From Tissierellia bacterium (lineage in GTDB: Bacteria > Bacillota > Clostridia > Tissierellales > Tepidimicrobiaceae), in the NCBI GenBank assembly GCA_012518745.1, contig JAAYRM010000078.1, forward strand, positions 1-15,379: a stretch of DNA of 15,379 bases, read 5' to 3'. Position 1 is the first letter of the stretch. The number at the start of each line of letters is the position of its first letter. The notes beneath the pieces are model-generated. The model had not been told where the DNA came from and did not search any database. It was given only the letters and a program-made list of their open reading frames with translations. This document shows, in pieces, positions 14,641-15,379 of this stretch. A program made the position numbers and the translations under genes.

Positions 14641-15117
14641 ATGAAAATATTCGTAGTAAGCGATACCCACGGATATGTAGATGGTTTCCTCGATGGGATT
14701 CAAGATATGGCAAGGCCGGATTTAATAATTCATCTAGGGGATTATGTCAGGGATGGAATTCAAATAGCGGATGAGACGGGAATAAGAACTAAGATAGTTA
14801 AGGGAAATGGGGATTATTTTGAGAGGGGTTATAACGAGGATGAGGTATTCAGGCTACAGGGCAGAACATTCCTTATAACCCATGGGCATAAGCATAGGGT
14901 TAGATATGGGATAGATAATCTATACTACTATGCTAGGGAAGTGGGCGCGGATATAGTATTATTTGGGCACACCCATGTACCCTTGATAATGGAGGAATCG
15001 AAGATGTTGATAATGAACCCGGGTAGCCCCTACCTACCTAGGGGATTGGATAGAAGCAAAACCTTTGGTATAATAGAGATTGGGGAAGATATATCGGGCA
15101 AAATCCTTACTATATAA
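14641..15117 (+). CDS. Metallophosphoesterase of the YfcE/MJ0936 family
   Basis: A 158-residue calcineurin-like phosphodiesterase with a dinuclear metal site, probably Mn or Ni. The metal ligands appear in order: D8 and H10 in SDTHG, D34 in HLGD, the NGD segment (56-58) where relatives have GNCD, H81 in THGH, and H110 and H112 in FGHTH. The natural substrate of the family is unknown; model-phosphodiester activity is typical. The ATG at 14641 follows AAAGGATGG by about 7 nt and is 1 nt after the rdgB stop. An in-frame ATG at 14632 would add MVS but lies inside the ribosome site. It corresponds to ysnB at the end of the Bacillus subtilis gerM cluster and is the last gene of this operon. Only a weak, purely A/T palindrome (15116-15129) follows the stop. 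Confidence 0.92.
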   Translation: MKIFVVSDTHGYVDGFLDGIQDMARPDLIIHLGDYVRDGIQIADETGIRTKIVKGNGDYFERGYNEDEVFRLQGRTFLITHGHKHRVRYGIDNLYYYAREVGADIVLFGHTHVPLIMEESKMLIMNPGSPYLPRGLDRSKTFGIIEIGEDISGKILTI

Positions 15118-15189
15118 TTATTAATAATTTTTAAAACTCCAGCATTATTCAGAGAAAGTTTTTCGAAGGTCTGTGTCACATATGTTTGA

Positions 15190-15209
15190 TTTCTCTAGAA
15201 ATAGAGAAA
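15190..15209. repeat. 8-bp perfect hairpin with GAAA loop upstream of the tRNA promoter
   Basis: TTTCTCTA (15190-15197) and TAGAGAAA (15202-15209) are exact complements around a GAAA tetraloop. It lies 73 bp past the phosphodiesterase stop and 20 bp before the tRNA promoter. No U run follows on either strand, so it is not a clear intrinsic terminator; it may mark the 3' end of the upstream operon. Confidence 0.5.
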
Positions 15210-15228
15210 ATAAAATTCTTGAATTGTA

Positions 15229-15257
15229 TTGACAGAGCAGGGTCTATCTGCTATAAT
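15229..15257 (+). promoter_or_regulatory. Consensus housekeeping promoter of tRNA-Gly
   Basis: Perfect TTGACA (15229-15234), a 17-bp spacer and perfect TATAAT (15252-15257). Transcription would start near 15264, about 42 nt before the tRNA. Confidence 0.92.
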
Positions 15258-15305
15258 TTAATACTGTCAGCCAATCCTAGGTGGAAATTTGGCATCTAGG
15301 AATGA

Positions 15306-15379
15306 GCGGGTGTAGCTCAGTGGTAGAGCACTGGCTTCCCAAGCCAGCTGCGAGGGTTCGATTCCCTTCACCCGCTCCA
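15306..15379 (+). tRNA. tRNA-Gly (anticodon CCC)
   Basis: A 74-nt tRNA with encoded CCA. The acceptor stem is GCGGGTG with CACCCGC. The D arm is GCTC-AGTGGTA-GAGC. The anticodon stem is CTGGC/GCCAG, enclosing the loop TTCCCAA with anticodon CCC. The T arm has the GTTCGATTC core. The discriminator base is T, as expected for bacterial glycine tRNAs. Anticodon CCC reads GGG. The gene ends exactly at the last base of the window, so more tRNA genes or a terminator may follow. Confidence 0.97.

Noticed and set aside
15116..15129. 14-bp palindrome AATTATTAATAATT after the phosphodiesterase as a terminator
   Set aside because: It is perfect but made only of A and T; such palindromes are common in AT-rich spacers and too unstable for a terminator call.
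15306..15379. tRNA as an attachment site of an integrated element
   Set aside because: The window stops at the tRNA end, and no integrase or duplicated tRNA 3' segment is visible upstream.

Overview
The window looks like the chromosome of an anaerobic, spore-forming Firmicute, most likely a member of Clostridia. The evidence is the gene content: formate-tetrahydrofolate ligase, a GerM-type sporulation/germination protein, bacteriohemerythrin with CheX, GatCAB and an encoded-CCA tRNA. Strong AGGAGG-type ribosome sites, two TTG starts and heavy use of AGG/AGA (Arg) and ATA (Ile) codons fit with this. I cannot name a genus from the sequence alone.

Layout. Positions 1-729 hold the C-terminal part of fhs, which ends at a strong intrinsic terminator. 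A probable three-gene operon follows: a YerC/TrpR-like regulator, a bacteriohemerythrin and the chemotaxis phosphatase CheX (820-2052). It converges on a minus-strand acetamidase/formamidase gene (2118-3023), with a perfect 19-bp hairpin between the two stops. The amidase is divergent from pcrA. From 3185 to 10602 runs a tight set of housekeeping genes: pcrA helicase, NAD+-dependent ligA, and gatC-gatA-gatB for indirect Gln-tRNA/Asn-tRNA synthesis. Next is a 367-bp gap that contains a previously uncalled 47-codon, cysteine-rich minus-strand gene and an operator-like array of 11-bp-phased repeats. An AIR-synthase/HypE-like gene of unknown role follows (10970-11965), then gerM with its own terminator. 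The cluster rph-rdgB-phosphodiesterase (13259-15117) comes next. The window closes with a consensus promoter and a tRNA-Gly(CCC) whose CCA end is the last base.

How the parts relate. The order yerC, pcrA, ligA, gatCAB and the order gerM, rph, ysnA-like, ysnB-like both match blocks I recall from Bacillus subtilis, so most of the window is conserved core. The lineage-specific content is the hemerythrin/CheX pair, the amidase, the HypE-like protein and the Cys-rich miniprotein. I see no insertion sequence, CRISPR array, prophage or toxin-antitoxin module. The points that deserve a second look are the miniprotein/operator/HypE-like region at 10.6-12.0 kb, the variant DNA ligase and the hemerythrin-CheX pairing.
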